Positions 45,900 to 55,372 of a stretch of 64,000 bases of DNA are shown here, piece after piece. The stretch's first letter is position 1. Every line of letters begins with the position of its first letter. A program made the translations under genes and the position numbers. This stretch comes from JAWQFO01 sp033436665. Its GTDB lineage: Bacteria > Pseudomonadota > Alphaproteobacteria > Rhodobacterales > Rhodobacteraceae. The stretch spans positions 434,001-498,000 of the forward strand of contig NZ_JAWQFO010000001.1 of assembly GCF_033436665.1 (NCBI RefSeq). Reading direction: 5' to 3'. The notes below the pieces were generated by a model. The model saw only the letters and a program-made list of their open reading frames with translations. It searched no databases and was not told where the DNA came from.

Positions 45900-46532
45900 T
45901 CAGGCGGGATCGCCCGGCACGGGACGGGTCAACGCGTCGGACCGCAGCCGCCCGTCGCGCAACAGGTGCTGCAGCGTGAAGGCCACCGATTTTGCGTCAT
46001 CAAGCGCATCGTGACCGCGCAGCGGCGTATGCGCGATGTCGAAATGATCGGCGAGCCGGTCACTGCGCAGCTGCACGATCTCGTCATGCGGCACCCCCGC
46101 GGCGAGCAGCAGGCGCGCGGCATTGCCGAACCGGGTCGCCGGGATCGGCGGCGTGATGCCTGCGACATAGCAGCTGATCGCCAGCATGTTGAACTCGTCC
46201 TTGCCCCAGGACCAGAACGGCGCACCGCCGGCGAACGTATCGAGTTGCCCAAGTGCCTCGGCGAGCGGCAGGCCTTCGGCGTCGAGCACCGCTTCGGTGA
46301 TGCCGGTCAGGCGCACGAAGAGCGGGTCGAGCGGCAGCCGCGCGCCATCCCGGCCCCGTGGCAATACGTGCCAGCGCGCCGCCTCGAGGATCGGGAAATC
46401 CTTGGACAACCCCAGCCTGACCGCACCGATCTGGGCAATCACCGGGTCGGGATCGCACGGGCCGCACCAGAAGCGCTGCGGCGCACCCGGCGCGGTCAGA
46501 AATTCGCAGTCATAGAAGATGGCGCTGTCCAT
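45900..46532 (-). CDS. DEDD-type 3'-5' exonuclease
   Basis: The 210-residue protein shows the exonuclease I motif with metal ligands Asp and Glu in FYDCEF (residues 6-11), a middle segment FWSWGKDEFNM with Asp, and motif III HDALDDAKSVAFTL near residue 180. It belongs to the RNase T/DNA polymerase III epsilon superfamily. The tail beyond 190 is short. The substrate (DNA or RNA) is unknown. I prefer the ATG at 46532 to one seven codons earlier because motif I normally starts very close to the N-terminus. It is divergent from bolA. Confidence 0.82.
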   Translation of the reverse strand: MDSAIFYDCEFLTAPGAPQRFWCGPCDPDPVIAQIGAVRLGLSKDFPILEAARWHVLPRGRDGARLPLDPLFVRLTGITEAVLDAEGLPLAEALGQLDTFAGGAPFWSWGKDEFNMLAISCYVAGITPPIPATRFGNAARLLLAAGVPHDEIVQLRSDRLADHFDIAHTPLRGHDALDDAKSVAFTLQHLLRDGRLRSDALTRPVPGDPA

Positions 46533-46690
46533 TCCGCCCTCCGCGCGGTCCATCCGGTGCGACGGTAGGCGCAGGCTTCGCAGTTTGCAATCGGCACCCC
46601 GCAGAGCCGGGAGACCGCGCCATTTCGGACCTTGTTCCCGCCGCCCATGCCCCTTACATCTAAGGGGAAAAGAAAGCGGAGCCGCCCTAC

Positions 46691-46933
46691 ATGCCCATGC
46701 AAGCCAACGACATCGAGGACCTGATCCGCGCCTCCTTTCCGGACGCCCGCATCACGATCACCGACCTGGCGGGCGACGGCAATCACTACGCGGCCGAGGT
46801 GATCGACGCCTCGTTCAAGGGCATGAACCGGGTCCAGCAGCAGCGCGCCGTCTATGCTGCGCTGAAAGGCAAGATGGACGGCTCGCAAGGCGAGTTGCAC
46901 GCGCTGGCCCTGACCACGAAGGCGCCCGAATGA
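46691..46933 (+). CDS. BolA-family protein
   Basis: This 80-residue BolA/IbaG-type protein works with monothiol glutaredoxins to bind [2Fe-2S] clusters and relay iron status. The KH-like fold is visible (DIEDLIRASFPDARITITDLAG) with the conserved histidine in GDGNHYAAEVI and the invariant FKGMNRVQQQRAVYAAL. It starts an operon with a tiny membrane protein gene (ATGA overlap) and grxD, whose product is its partner. Confidence 0.93.
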   Translation: MPMQANDIEDLIRASFPDARITITDLAGDGNHYAAEVIDASFKGMNRVQQQRAVYAALKGKMDGSQGELHALALTTKAPE

Positions 46934-47172
46934 CGCTCGGCATCGTCATCCTCAGCGGGCTTGTCCTGCTGCTGGCGGTGTTGCGCGGGCTTCAGGCGCT
47001 GCGACACACCGAAGGCACCGAGCGCGGCAGCGAGCCGGGCAAGGGCTACCACGTGATCGAGGCGGAATACTTCTCGGGCGGCGGCGGTGGCGGTCATTCG
47101 ACCAGCTACAAGATCCCGCGCGACCCGCAGGAATACGCCAGAACATTCATACCGAAGGACGCACCGAAATGA
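46930..47172 (+). CDS. Small single-pass membrane protein between bolA and grxD
   Basis: The 80-residue protein has one N-terminal membrane helix (TLGIVILSGLVLLLAVLRGL, residues 2-21), a basic/acidic segment, a six-glycine run (FSGGGGGGHSTSY) and a conserved-looking tail with KIPRDPQEYARTFIP. Its start overlaps the bolA stop and its stop overlaps the grxD start, each as ATGA, so the three are made in linked amounts. I do not recognise a characterised homologue. The context suggests a link to iron-sulfur relay at the membrane, but no cysteine is present, so it is not itself a cluster ligand. Confidence 0.8.
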   Translation: MTLGIVILSGLVLLLAVLRGLQALRHTEGTERGSEPGKGYHVIEAEYFSGGGGGGHSTSYKIPRDPQEYARTFIPKDAPK

Positions 47173-47540
47173 CCCAGACCACCGACGCGCAGACCGCGAT
47201 CAAGGACACGATCGAAGCCAACCCGGTTGTGCTTTTCATGAAGGGCACCAAGTCGATGCCGCAATGCGGGTTCTCCAGCCGGGTCGCCGGCGTGCTCAAC
47301 TACATGGGCGTGGAGTTCCAGGACGTGAACGTGCTTGCCGACGAGGCGCTCCGCCAGGGCATCAAGGACTTCTCGGACTGGCCGACGATCCCGCAGCTCT
47401 ACGTCAAGGGCGAGTTCGTCGGCGGCTGCGACATCATTACCGAGATGACCCTTTCGGGCGAGCTCGACACGCTCTTCGAACAGCAGGGCGTTTCGTTCGA
47501 CAAGGATGCCGCTGACAAGATCCGCGAAGCGAACGGCTGA
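47169..47540 (+). CDS. grxD: Monothiol glutaredoxin (Grx4 type)
   Basis: This 123-residue CGFS-type glutaredoxin binds a bridging [2Fe-2S] cluster, often with BolA. Visible: VLFMKGTKSMPQCGFSSR with the active cysteine near residue 31, the cis-Pro segment WPTIPQLYVKGEFVGGCDI and the C-terminal helix. It is the third gene of the bolA operon (ATGA overlap) and is followed by a terminator. Confidence 0.95.
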   Translation: MTQTTDAQTAIKDTIEANPVVLFMKGTKSMPQCGFSSRVAGVLNYMGVEFQDVNVLADEALRQGIKDFSDWPTIPQLYVKGEFVGGCDIITEMTLSGELDTLFEQQGVSFDKDAADKIREANG

Positions 47541-47564
47541 GCGGTAGCTCTTCGAAACTTTGAA

Positions 47565-47591
47565 ACGGCGGCGCACCCGTGCCGCCTTTTC
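47565..47591 (+). terminator. Intrinsic terminator of the bolA-grxD operon
   Basis: GGCGGC (47567-47572) pairs with GCCGCC (47581-47586) around an eight-base loop and is followed by TTTTC, 24 bases after the grxD stop. Confidence 0.7.
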
Positions 47592-47613
47592 ACGTTTCGG
47601 GCAAAGGCCTGCG

Positions 47614-48006
47614 TTAGCCATCGGTCTCGATTACGTCGCCGTCCCAGCCTTGCGCGGCCTCCCCGCAGATCGACAGGCTGGGAGCATAGATCGACGGATC
47701 GTCGAGCGAGGCCGCGTGGACGTAGATGCGATCTTTCCTTCTTTCGCTGCGCCGCGTCAGCGGGGCACCGCAGGTCGGGCAAAACCCGCTGTAGGTGGCC
47801 AGCCCGGACCCGCCCTGCATACGGTAGATCGTGCAGTCCGCGCCGATCTCGAACGTTTCCAGCAGGAGTGGCACCATCTCGGAATGCCCCGTCCCGGTCA
47901 GCTGCTGGCAATCGCGGCAGTGGCAGCGGAACATCGGCGCGTCGAGCCGCTCGCCGCTGTAGCGGACAAGTCCGCACTTGCAGCCGCCGGTAATGCTGTC
48001 GCTCAT
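47614..48006 (-). CDS. GFA-family zinc protein (CENP-V / glutathione-dependent formaldehyde-activating fold)
   Basis: The 130-residue protein has the zinc-binding cysteines of the GFA fold: GGCKCGLVRY near the start, CHCRDCQQLTGTGH at about 30-43 and GFCPTCGAPLTRR near 90. Family members include S-(hydroxymethyl)glutathione synthase, but most short stand-alone copies have no proven activity. It is convergent with grxD and divergent from the secreted unknown protein gene. Confidence 0.88.
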   Translation of the reverse strand: MSDSITGGCKCGLVRYSGERLDAPMFRCHCRDCQQLTGTGHSEMVPLLLETFEIGADCTIYRMQGGSGLATYSGFCPTCGAPLTRRSERRKDRIYVHAASLDDPSIYAPSLSICGEAAQGWDGDVIETDG

Positions 48007-48212
48007 GTCCCCTCCGTTGTCTCAGGATAGACCGTCACGGCGGCGCTTGTCAGCCACACACACGGTACCGCAGTGCCCGGGACCCGGCGATCCATGTAGC
48101 ACGAACTGATCTTCTGTCAGGCTCTCGCCGCTCGGAAACGCCGCCGGTCGCCACAGTTTCGACCGAATCCCCCCACACAACCCAAAGTTAGGAAAGTGTC
48201 GTGGGAGCAATC

Positions 48213-49874
48213 ATGCCGAGAACAACCGTCGCCGCCCTCATCGGGCTCATCCTCCAATCCACGGCCGTCTTCTCGGACACGACGGGCGTGGTCACTCAAG
48301 ACGACCTGCGCACGGCGATCTACGCTGGCGATATCGACGCGGTCGAGGCCGAACTCGGGAAGGCCCGTTCGGCCTTCGAAGCCGGAGACCTCGACGAGGA
48401 TGGCATGCGCCATCTCTTCGAGGTGTTCGCGGTGACCCACCCGGACGTGTCCGCCTTTACCCGAGACTGGCTTGACGCCGAACCGTCATCGCCGCTTGCG
48501 ATGGCCGCGCGCGCCTGGGTTCTGCATACCGCCGGTTGGATCGTGCGCGGTGACAAATACCTTCAAGACACGCATCCCGAGGCAATGGAGAACCACTCGC
48601 GCCTGCATCACGAGGCCATGCAGCTCGCGCGCATGGCGTATGAGGCGGACCCCGATCTGATCCCGGCCTCGGATGCCGTCGTCATGCTGGCCAACACCGG
48701 GGGCGACAAGAACTTCGCATTCGAAGTCTTCCAGCAAACGATGGAGCGGATGCCGAATTGGGGAACCGTCACGCGTGCCTTCGGCTTCGCGCACCCCGGA
48801 TACGGTGGCAGCTACGAGATCGGCGAGGCTCTGTGCGATCACTACGCGACGAAAGTCGATATCGGCGACAGGGATGCCGCCGCCTATTGCAGGATCCAGT
48901 GGCTCGTCGACAAGAGACAGTATCAGAACTGGCCGGCAATGGCGCTGGCGATGATCGAAGAGTTGGACGACGATCCGTGGCTCGAACCCTATCGGTTCAT
49001 TGCGCAGCTGAACAACCATCCGATGAGCCGCGCGGATGCCGAACGGGTTCGAGACCAAGTCGAAGCCGAAGGGTTCGAGTCGCTTCACTGGGCGAAATAC
49101 TACGATTACAACGTCGGCCATCGGTGGGGCTTCGAACTCCAGACCGACAGGACGCTCGAACACGCGAAAGTTCGGGCGCTCGCCGCGCTCGAACACGATC
49201 CCTACAATCCCGTGCTGCTCGATACTGTGATACAGCAATCATACCGGGTGAAACGCACCGAGGTCAGAAACGGCGACCAGCTTGTCGAGGTCGAGCTCAT
49301 CAAGACGCCGATCCGTGATTTACCAAGCCGGGACGAGAAGATCGCCTTCATGAAGCGCAAGCTCGTCGTGGCGCCTTATGACCCGGAAAACTGGAAAGAG
49401 CTTGCACGGGAACTGAAGCACCAGAGCGTTGAGGCTGGCCGCGAGGGGACCGACCTTGTCCGCTGGGACAGATACAGACAGAACGCTGTCTACTATGGCA
49501 TGCATCGGATCGACCATCTGGAGTCCTTTGCAGAAGAGAAGATCTGGCAACTGGCGCAGTTCACCGAGGTGCCGGCCATCGTAGCGGGGGCGAACGGCTG
49601 GGACAGTGCAGTGCGCGAGATCGACCGAAATTCAAAGCTCGTCTGTCCGATCGTGCGGCTTGGTATCCTGATGACAGCGGTGCGGGAATACCAGGGTCTG
49701 CAATCCCGGTTCGATCCGGCGATGCAGGCCGTCGTCGACGGTCTGACGACGGAAGTCGAAGAGAACGGCGCGTGCCATGCCCTGTTCGACGCGGCGCTTG
49801 AAGACCTTGCCTATGAGGCGGTTCCGCTGGATGTTCTGGACCTCGAAAATCCGTTTTCCGACAAGGGTTTCTAG
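48213..49874 (+). CDS. Secreted protein of unknown function, helical-repeat type
   Basis: This 553-residue protein has a signal peptide (TVAALIGLILQSTAVFS) and then largely alpha-helical sequence. Segments such as ARAWVLHTAGWIVRG, LARMAYEADPDLIPASDAVV and AKVRALAALEHDPYNPVLLD recall TPR-like or DUF4034-type repeats, in which each unit spans about 35 residues. Four cysteines are present (DHYATKV region, AAYC, VCPIV, ACHALF). I cannot assign a function. The start is ATG 48213 with GGGAG just before it; an in-frame GTG at 48201 adds four residues. It stands alone, divergent from the GFA gene by 206 bases and convergent with the DUF3604 gene. Confidence 0.75.
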   Translation: MPRTTVAALIGLILQSTAVFSDTTGVVTQDDLRTAIYAGDIDAVEAELGKARSAFEAGDLDEDGMRHLFEVFAVTHPDVSAFTRDWLDAEPSSPLAMAARAWVLHTAGWIVRGDKYLQDTHPEAMENHSRLHHEAMQLARMAYEADPDLIPASDAVVMLANTGGDKNFAFEVFQQTMERMPNWGTVTRAFGFAHPGYGGSYEIGEALCDHYATKVDIGDRDAAAYCRIQWLVDKRQYQNWPAMALAMIEELDDDPWLEPYRFIAQLNNHPMSRADAERVRDQVEAEGFESLHWAKYYDYNVGHRWGFELQTDRTLEHAKVRALAALEHDPYNPVLLDTVIQQSYRVKRTEVRNGDQLVEVELIKTPIRDLPSRDEKIAFMKRKLVVAPYDPENWKELARELKHQSVEAGREGTDLVRWDRYRQNAVYYGMHRIDHLESFAEEKIWQLAQFTEVPAIVAGANGWDSAVREIDRNSKLVCPIVRLGILMTAVREYQGLQSRFDPAMQAVVDGLTTEVEENGACHALFDAALEDLAYEAVPLDVLDLENPFSDKGF

Positions 49875-50028
49875 CGCAGCGTTCCCTGTAAGACAGCCGA
49901 CAGCGGCGTGCCGGATGGCCGGCAGCTGTCGCATTAAATCCCTGGAAGGCCTTCGGTCTGAACATTGCCCCGCTGACGAGCGACCGAAGGACCGAGACCT
50001 ACCGGCAAGCCTTTCTGTCGAAGAGCAG

Positions 50029-51984
50029 TCAGCCCGGCGGCGAATACCAGATCGGCGAGGTATAGGCGCGCTCCTGCTGGGATGTCGGCGCGCCTTCGGG
50101 GATCTCGATCCCGTAACGGTAGGCGTCGTAAACGTACCAGGGCGGCGTCGGGATCTCGAGCACGCGCACATAGTAGAACGCCGGGCGGTCGGGATCGAAG
50201 TCCGGGTCGGTCCAGATCGTCGCCAGCTCCGAGGCGCCGATGGTGTTGGTCCAGCTTGCCGAGGCCACGTCCACGGTATCGCCCACGGCGGGCACCTTGC
50301 CGTCCTTACCCGCCGCGCGGCCGTCCGACCAGGCCACGTCGTAGACCTTCTCGTCGGTCGTGCCGTCCGCGTTGAGCCAGCCCTTCACGATCTGGATACG
50401 GTCGAGATTGGCGCCGACCGGGTCGCGCAGTGCCGCGACCATGAAGTTGGGCGCCGCGGCCCCATCCGGTGCGCCCATCAGATCGGCCCCCATCGGAACG
50501 CCTTTCTCGTAGCCCGCCGTCGCCGGGATCCGGGAATTCAGGTCCGCGTCCTCGTACGCCCAGCCTCCGAAGAAGCGCACGACCATTCGCGGCCCCGTTG
50601 TGGCGTAGATTTCCTTCCGCGCCATGGCGTCGAAAATGCTTTCGCGTGTGTTCTCTTCGGCCCAGACGGCGGTTAGGCCCGACGCGAGCATCTGCCAGGC
50701 GAAGAGTTCGCCGTTCTCGGTCTTCATGAACGGGTGCTGCAGGCGCTCGGCGGAGGGTTCGTACCCGGTGTGCTTGCCGAAGAAGTTCTCTTCCTCGGCG
50801 GTGACGAGGCCGGTGTGGCTGTCGGTGGCCCCGCTGAGCCCGAACTTGTAGGGGTTGGTCCCGAACTGCGCCTCGAGCGCCAGCCCGCTTTTCAGGGCTT
50901 CGCGGGCGTACTCGCGCGCCAGCATGTCCTCGGTCTTGGCCTCCGTGAGATCGAGGTTGCCGACGTCCCAGTTGTAGTAATCCGCAAACTCGTCGTTGGG
51001 GCTGAGGAACGGATGCGCCTCGCCGTCGCCCTTGATCTGCGTGATCTCGTAGAGCGGCTCCCAGCGCGCGCGGGCCTCGACATAGTCCTGCGTTACCTCC
51101 GAGCCATCGAAGCGGGTATCGACGGGAAACATCACCCCGTTCGACAGGTTGCCGTTATGCGCGAGGGCCAGGGCCGCGCCGTTGGTCTTTTCCTCGTAGG
51201 CCTCGAGATAGGCGTAAAGGTCCATCGGATCCGGGCTGCCCCAGGGCGGCGTCATCACCATCGGTACGATCTGCCCGACCCGCGCCGGGCCGTCGCGGAA
51301 GATCACGTTGCGATGCATGTTGTTTCCGGCGACAAGCGAGGTCCACTCGAACCCCAGCATCGGTGTGAAGACACCGGGATCGTAGAAGCGTTCGGCGGTG
51401 CGCAGGTTGTCCGACCAGATTGTGGCATAGCGCCGGGCTCCGGGCATGTAGCCGTTGAAGAGATCGACGTCGATCTTTCCCTGCGACACGGTCCCGATCA
51501 GGTTGAGCGCGGTATCCACCGCTTCCTGTCCACCGGCGCGGAACCCTTCGGACCACCGGCGCCCCTGCTCGTAGCGGGTGACCGACGGGTTCGCCGCGAG
51601 GGCATCGAAGATCATGCCCATGCCGTCCGAATGATCGGTGATTGCCAACCAGTCGAGGGGGCGCGACAGCCGGACCGGCTGGCCGGACGAGGCCATGACC
51701 TCTTCGCCCCGTGCAAGGCGGTAGGCGTCCTCGTGGGTCAGGCGCGCGCCGAAGCCGCCGGCGTCCATGGATTGACCGGTGTGCAGGTGGGTATCGCCCC
51801 AAAGGGGCCATTCCGGAAAGGTCCGCCCGGCATAAGGCGAGTAGGCGGGCGCCGGATAGGTATCGGCAAGCTGCTCTTCGGTCGGCATCCACTCCTGCGC
51901 GGCGGAGGGCAACGCGGGCAAAAGTGCGGCCTGTGAAATCAGGGCCAGGGCCAGCGCCCTGCCAGTGAACCGAGTCTGTGCCAT
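50029..51984 (-). CDS. DUF3604 secreted protein (PHP-like fold)
   Basis: The 651-residue exported protein begins with a signal peptide (ALALALISQAALLPALPSAAQ). Near residue 55 LWGDTHLHTGQSMDAGGFG carries the HxH metal-binding motif of PHP/amidohydrolase-like phosphoesterases, and WLAITDHSDGMGM around 102 is the second such motif; ATDSHTGLV near 400 is a third. The domain is annotated DUF3604, and its reaction is not established. The ATG at 51984 starts the signal peptide; the longer frame is not protein-like. No operon partners. Confidence 0.85.
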   Translation of the reverse strand: MAQTRFTGRALALALISQAALLPALPSAAQEWMPTEEQLADTYPAPAYSPYAGRTFPEWPLWGDTHLHTGQSMDAGGFGARLTHEDAYRLARGEEVMASSGQPVRLSRPLDWLAITDHSDGMGMIFDALAANPSVTRYEQGRRWSEGFRAGGQEAVDTALNLIGTVSQGKIDVDLFNGYMPGARRYATIWSDNLRTAERFYDPGVFTPMLGFEWTSLVAGNNMHRNVIFRDGPARVGQIVPMVMTPPWGSPDPMDLYAYLEAYEEKTNGAALALAHNGNLSNGVMFPVDTRFDGSEVTQDYVEARARWEPLYEITQIKGDGEAHPFLSPNDEFADYYNWDVGNLDLTEAKTEDMLAREYAREALKSGLALEAQFGTNPYKFGLSGATDSHTGLVTAEEENFFGKHTGYEPSAERLQHPFMKTENGELFAWQMLASGLTAVWAEENTRESIFDAMARKEIYATTGPRMVVRFFGGWAYEDADLNSRIPATAGYEKGVPMGADLMGAPDGAAAPNFMVAALRDPVGANLDRIQIVKGWLNADGTTDEKVYDVAWSDGRAAGKDGKVPAVGDTVDVASASWTNTIGASELATIWTDPDFDPDRPAFYYVRVLEIPTPPWYVYDAYRYGIEIPEGAPTSQQERAYTSPIWYSPPG

Positions 51985-52216
51985 GTCTTTCCCCGTCCGG
52001 ATACAGTCGCGCCCGACACTAATGGAAGCGGGGTCTCCCGACTTGACCTGGATCAAGGACAGCGCGGGCCAGACCTGCCTGCCGCACGACTCGACTGGAG
52101 CCGGGGAACCCGGGGCCGCCCTTGGCATGGCGCGACGACGGGGTCGGTTTGCGAAAACCTAGACGGCGCGGCAGCGATGCCGACGGCGCGACAAGCGCGC
52201 GCCGTCGGGAAGAACT

Positions 52217-54232
52217 TCAGAGCAGCGACTTGACCTTCTCGGCCACCGCGTCCGCGGTAATCCCGAACTTTTCGAACAGCTCGCCGGCCGGGGCCGAGGC
52301 ACCGAAGCCCGTCATGCCGACAAAGCCCGCCTTGCCGCGCTTGCCGCGCTCGCCCAGCAGCCACTTGTCCCAGCCCATGTCCACGGCCGCCTCGACGGCG
52401 ACACGCACCGGACCTGCGGGCAGGACGCGCTTGCGGTAGCTTTCGTCCTGCTCCTCGAACAGCTCCCAGCAGGGCATCGAGACGACGCGCGTGCCGATGC
52501 CCTCGGCCTGCAGCTTCTCGCGCGCTTCGAGCGCCACGGAAACTTCCGAGCCGGTGGCGAGGATGATCGCCTGCCGCTTTCCGTCCGCGTCGGCCAGAAC
52601 GTATGCGCCCTTGGCGGTCAGGTTGTTGGTCTTGTGCTCGGTCCGCACGGTCGGCAGGCCCTGGCGGGTCAGCGACAGCACCGAAGGCGTCGCCTGCGAG
52701 CTGAGCGCAAGTTCCCAGGCCTCGGCGGTCTCGATCGTGTCGGCCGGCCGGAAGACGTAGGTGTTGGGCGTCGCGCGGCTGATGGCGAGATGCTCGACCG
52801 GCTGGTGGGTCGGGCCGTCCTCGCCCAAGCCGATGCTGTCATGGGTCATCACGAAGACGGTCGGCACCTGCATCAGCGCGGCCAGACGCATCGCCGGGCG
52901 CGCGTAGTCGGTGAAGCACATGAAGGTACCGCCGTAGGGCCGGATGCCGCCGTGCAGGACCATGCCGTTCATCGCCGCCGCCATGCCATGCTCGCGGATG
53001 CCCCAGTAGACGTAGCGCCCGCCGCGGTTGTCGATGTCGAAGACGCCGAGATCCCCGGTCTTGGTGTTGTTCGATCCGGTCAGGTCCGCCGAGCCGCCGA
53101 CGGTCTCGGGCAGGATCGGGTTCAGCACTTCGAGCGCCTTTTCCGAACTTGACCGTGTCGCGATCTTCGGCGCGGATTCAGACATCTGCTTCTTGAACGC
53201 CTTCACCGTGGCGCCGAGCTTTTTCGGAACCTCGAGCGCGAAGGACCGCTCGAAGGTCTCGCGCTTGGACTTCGGCAGCACCGCGAGGCGGCCTTCCCAC
53301 GCTTCACGCGCATCGCGTCCGCGCGTGCCGATGGCCTCCCAGCCCGATTTGACCTCAGACGGCACTTCGAACGGCCCCGCGGTCCAGCCATAAGCGTCCT
53401 TGGCCGCCTGTGCCTGGTCGAGGTCGGTCAGCGCGCCGTGGCCCTTGGACGTGTCCTGCGCGGCGTGGCCGAGCGCGATATGCGTCTTGCAGGCGATCAT
53501 CGTGGGCAGATCGGATTTCTTGGCCGCGACGATGGCCTTGTCGATGGCCTCGGGATCGTGTCCGTCTATCTCGATGACTTCCCAACCTGCGGCCCGGAAG
53601 CGGCCCGGCTGGTCGGTGGTGTCGGCCAGCGTCACGGGGCCGTCGATGGTGATGTTGTTGTTGTCCCAGAACACGATCAGCTTGGACAGCTTGTGCCGCC
53701 CGGCGAGCGTGATCGCCTCCTGGCTCACGCCCTCCATCAGACAGCCGTCTCCTGCGAAGACATAGGTATGGTGGTCGACGATTTTCTTGCCGTAATGCGC
53801 GCGCAGGATCTCTTCGGCCATTGCGAAGCCGACCGAATTCGCAAGCCCCTGCCCCAGCGGCCCGGTCGTGGTCTCGATGCCCTTGGCGTGTCCGTATTCC
53901 GGGTGTCCCGCAGTGCGCGACCCCCACTGCCGGAAGTTGCGGATCTCTTCCAGCGTCATGTCCTCGTAGCCGGTAAGGTAGAGCAGCGCGTAAAGCAGCA
54001 TCGAGCCGTGGCCGTTGGACAGGATAAAGCGGTCGCGGTCCGGCCAGTCCGGCGCCTTGGCATCGAACTTCAGGTGCTTTTCGAACAGCACCGTGGCGAT
54101 GTCTGCCATGCCCATCGGGGCGCCAGAATGCCCGGAGTTGGCGGCGGCGACGGCGTCGAGTGTCAGGGCGCGGATGGCGGTCGCCTTCGACCAGTGGTCC
54201 GGGTTTGCGGCTGCAAGTGCTTTGAGATCCAC
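52217..54232 (-). CDS. tkt: Transketolase
   Basis: The enzyme transfers two-carbon units in the pentose phosphate and Calvin pathways using thiamine diphosphate. The 671-residue product shows GHSGAPMGMADIATVLF (about 35), the ThDP motif GDGCLMEGVSQEA... ending in NN (about 155-187), EHGMAAAMNG and DSIGLGEDGPTHQPVEHLA near 470. I chose GTG 54232, which gives the family N-terminus (VDLKALAAANPDHW) and has AAGGAT upstream, over ATG 54262, which lacks a ribosome binding site. It is divergent from the zauP-like/zapA operon; gap 262 bases. gap lies 3.4 kb away, so central-carbon genes are grouped loosely here. Confidence 0.95.
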   Translation of the reverse strand: MDLKALAAANPDHWSKATAIRALTLDAVAAANSGHSGAPMGMADIATVLFEKHLKFDAKAPDWPDRDRFILSNGHGSMLLYALLYLTGYEDMTLEEIRNFRQWGSRTAGHPEYGHAKGIETTTGPLGQGLANSVGFAMAEEILRAHYGKKIVDHHTYVFAGDGCLMEGVSQEAITLAGRHKLSKLIVFWDNNNITIDGPVTLADTTDQPGRFRAAGWEVIEIDGHDPEAIDKAIVAAKKSDLPTMIACKTHIALGHAAQDTSKGHGALTDLDQAQAAKDAYGWTAGPFEVPSEVKSGWEAIGTRGRDAREAWEGRLAVLPKSKRETFERSFALEVPKKLGATVKAFKKQMSESAPKIATRSSSEKALEVLNPILPETVGGSADLTGSNNTKTGDLGVFDIDNRGGRYVYWGIREHGMAAAMNGMVLHGGIRPYGGTFMCFTDYARPAMRLAALMQVPTVFVMTHDSIGLGEDGPTHQPVEHLAISRATPNTYVFRPADTIETAEAWELALSSQATPSVLSLTRQGLPTVRTEHKTNNLTAKGAYVLADADGKRQAIILATGSEVSVALEAREKLQAEGIGTRVVSMPCWELFEEQDESYRKRVLPAGPVRVAVEAAVDMGWDKWLLGERGKRGKAGFVGMTGFGASAPAGELFEKFGITADAVAEKVKSLL

Positions 54233-54494
54233 GGCGGGCTTATCCTTTGTCTGTGGCGGCATTTGCCGGGGCGGAATGGGACCCGCGCTGCATATCAGCC
54301 GATCCGCAAAGTGCAAGCCGAACCGAGCGATGCTCTGGTCCCGACATCAACTCCGCCGACCAAGGTGTTGTTTGCAATGGGGGGGCGCATTTGCCGGATG
54401 GGTTGGATATTCTCGGCTTCAAGGGCCAGGCCGCGCGATTCGCCCGATGGTGGCAGCAGCGGTCGGTCCACCGGAAACACGCTACGAGGTGGGC

Positions 54495-54983
54495 ATGAGC
54501 GAGTTGGAACTGGAAGAGCTGCAGCGGCGCATCACAGGCGCGCTGGACCGCGTCGCGGGCGGGATCGAACGGCTCGGCGGCCCCGACGATGGGCGCATCG
54601 CCGAGCTCGAACAGGCGCTGGCCGACGAACAGACCGCCAATGCCCAGCTCGAGGAAAGGCTCAAGGTCATCGGCGAGCGTCAGCAGACGGCGCTGGCGGA
54701 AATGGAAGAGCGCGCCACCGCCGCCGAAGCGCGGATCGGCACGCTCGATCTCGATATCCAGCGCCTGCGGCAGGCCAATGCGGAACTGGCCGAGGCCTGC
54801 GAGACCCTGCGCGTGGCAAATGCCGAGGGCGTCGGCGATCCGGACCTGATCAATCGCACGGTGATCGCCGAACTCGATGCGATGCGTGCCGCGCGCGCCG
54901 TCGATTTGGCCGAAGTGCAGCAGATCATCGCCGCCATGACGCCGCTGCTCGATGATGCCGAGTTCGAGGAGGAGACCGCCTGA
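54495..54983 (+). CDS. Coiled-coil partner of ZapA (ZauP-like)
   Basis: The 162-residue acidic protein is mostly coiled coil (about residues 5-115: LELEELQRRITGALDRV, IAELEQALADEQTANAQLEE, IQRLRQANAELAEACETLR) with a short helical tail. In Caulobacter a coiled-coil protein encoded next to zapA, ZauP, bridges ZapA to focus the FtsZ ring. Here the gene directly precedes zapA with overlapping stop and start (TGATG), so it is probably the ZauP counterpart; coiled-coil similarity alone is weak evidence. ACGAGGTGGGC precedes the ATG. Confidence 0.75.
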   Translation: MSELELEELQRRITGALDRVAGGIERLGGPDDGRIAELEQALADEQTANAQLEERLKVIGERQQTALAEMEERATAAEARIGTLDLDIQRLRQANAELAEACETLRVANAEGVGDPDLINRTVIAELDAMRAARAVDLAEVQQIIAAMTPLLDDAEFEEETA

Positions 54984-55372
54984 TGCCCGAGGTGAAGATT
55001 TCCATCGGCGGCCGCCAGTTCGAAGTCGCCTGCCAGGACGGCGAGGAGCACTTCCTGCAGACCGCCGCCAAGATGCTCGACGACGAGGCGCAGGTGCTGT
55101 CCGACCAGGTCGGGCGGATGCCGGAATCGCGGATGCTGCTGATGGCCGGTCTGATGTTGGCCGACAAGACTGCGTCGGTCGAGGATCGCGTGGCCGAGGT
55201 GCAGGCCAAGCTCAACGAGGCCGAGGCCGAACTCGAACGGCTGCGCAACACCGAAGTTCCGCCCGAGCGGGTCGAGGTTCCCGTCGTCCCGCAAGGTGTC
55301 TCCGAAACCCTGGCCGAACTTGCCGCCCGCGCCGAGGCGCTGGCCGAGGCGGTCGAGGAAAGGACACGGTGA
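54983..55372 (+). CDS. zapA: Cell division protein ZapA
   Basis: ZapA binds and bundles FtsZ filaments at midcell. This 129-residue protein has the globular head (PEVKISIGGRQFEVACQDGE, about 2-21) and a long coiled-coil tail (MLLMAGLMLADKTASVEDRV, EAEAELERLR). It overlaps the coiled-coil gene before it by one base and the lysozyme-inhibitor-like gene after it by four (GTGA). Confidence 0.93.
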   Translation: MPEVKISIGGRQFEVACQDGEEHFLQTAAKMLDDEAQVLSDQVGRMPESRMLLMAGLMLADKTASVEDRVAEVQAKLNEAEAELERLRNTEVPPERVEVPVVPQGVSETLAELAARAEALAEAVEERTR

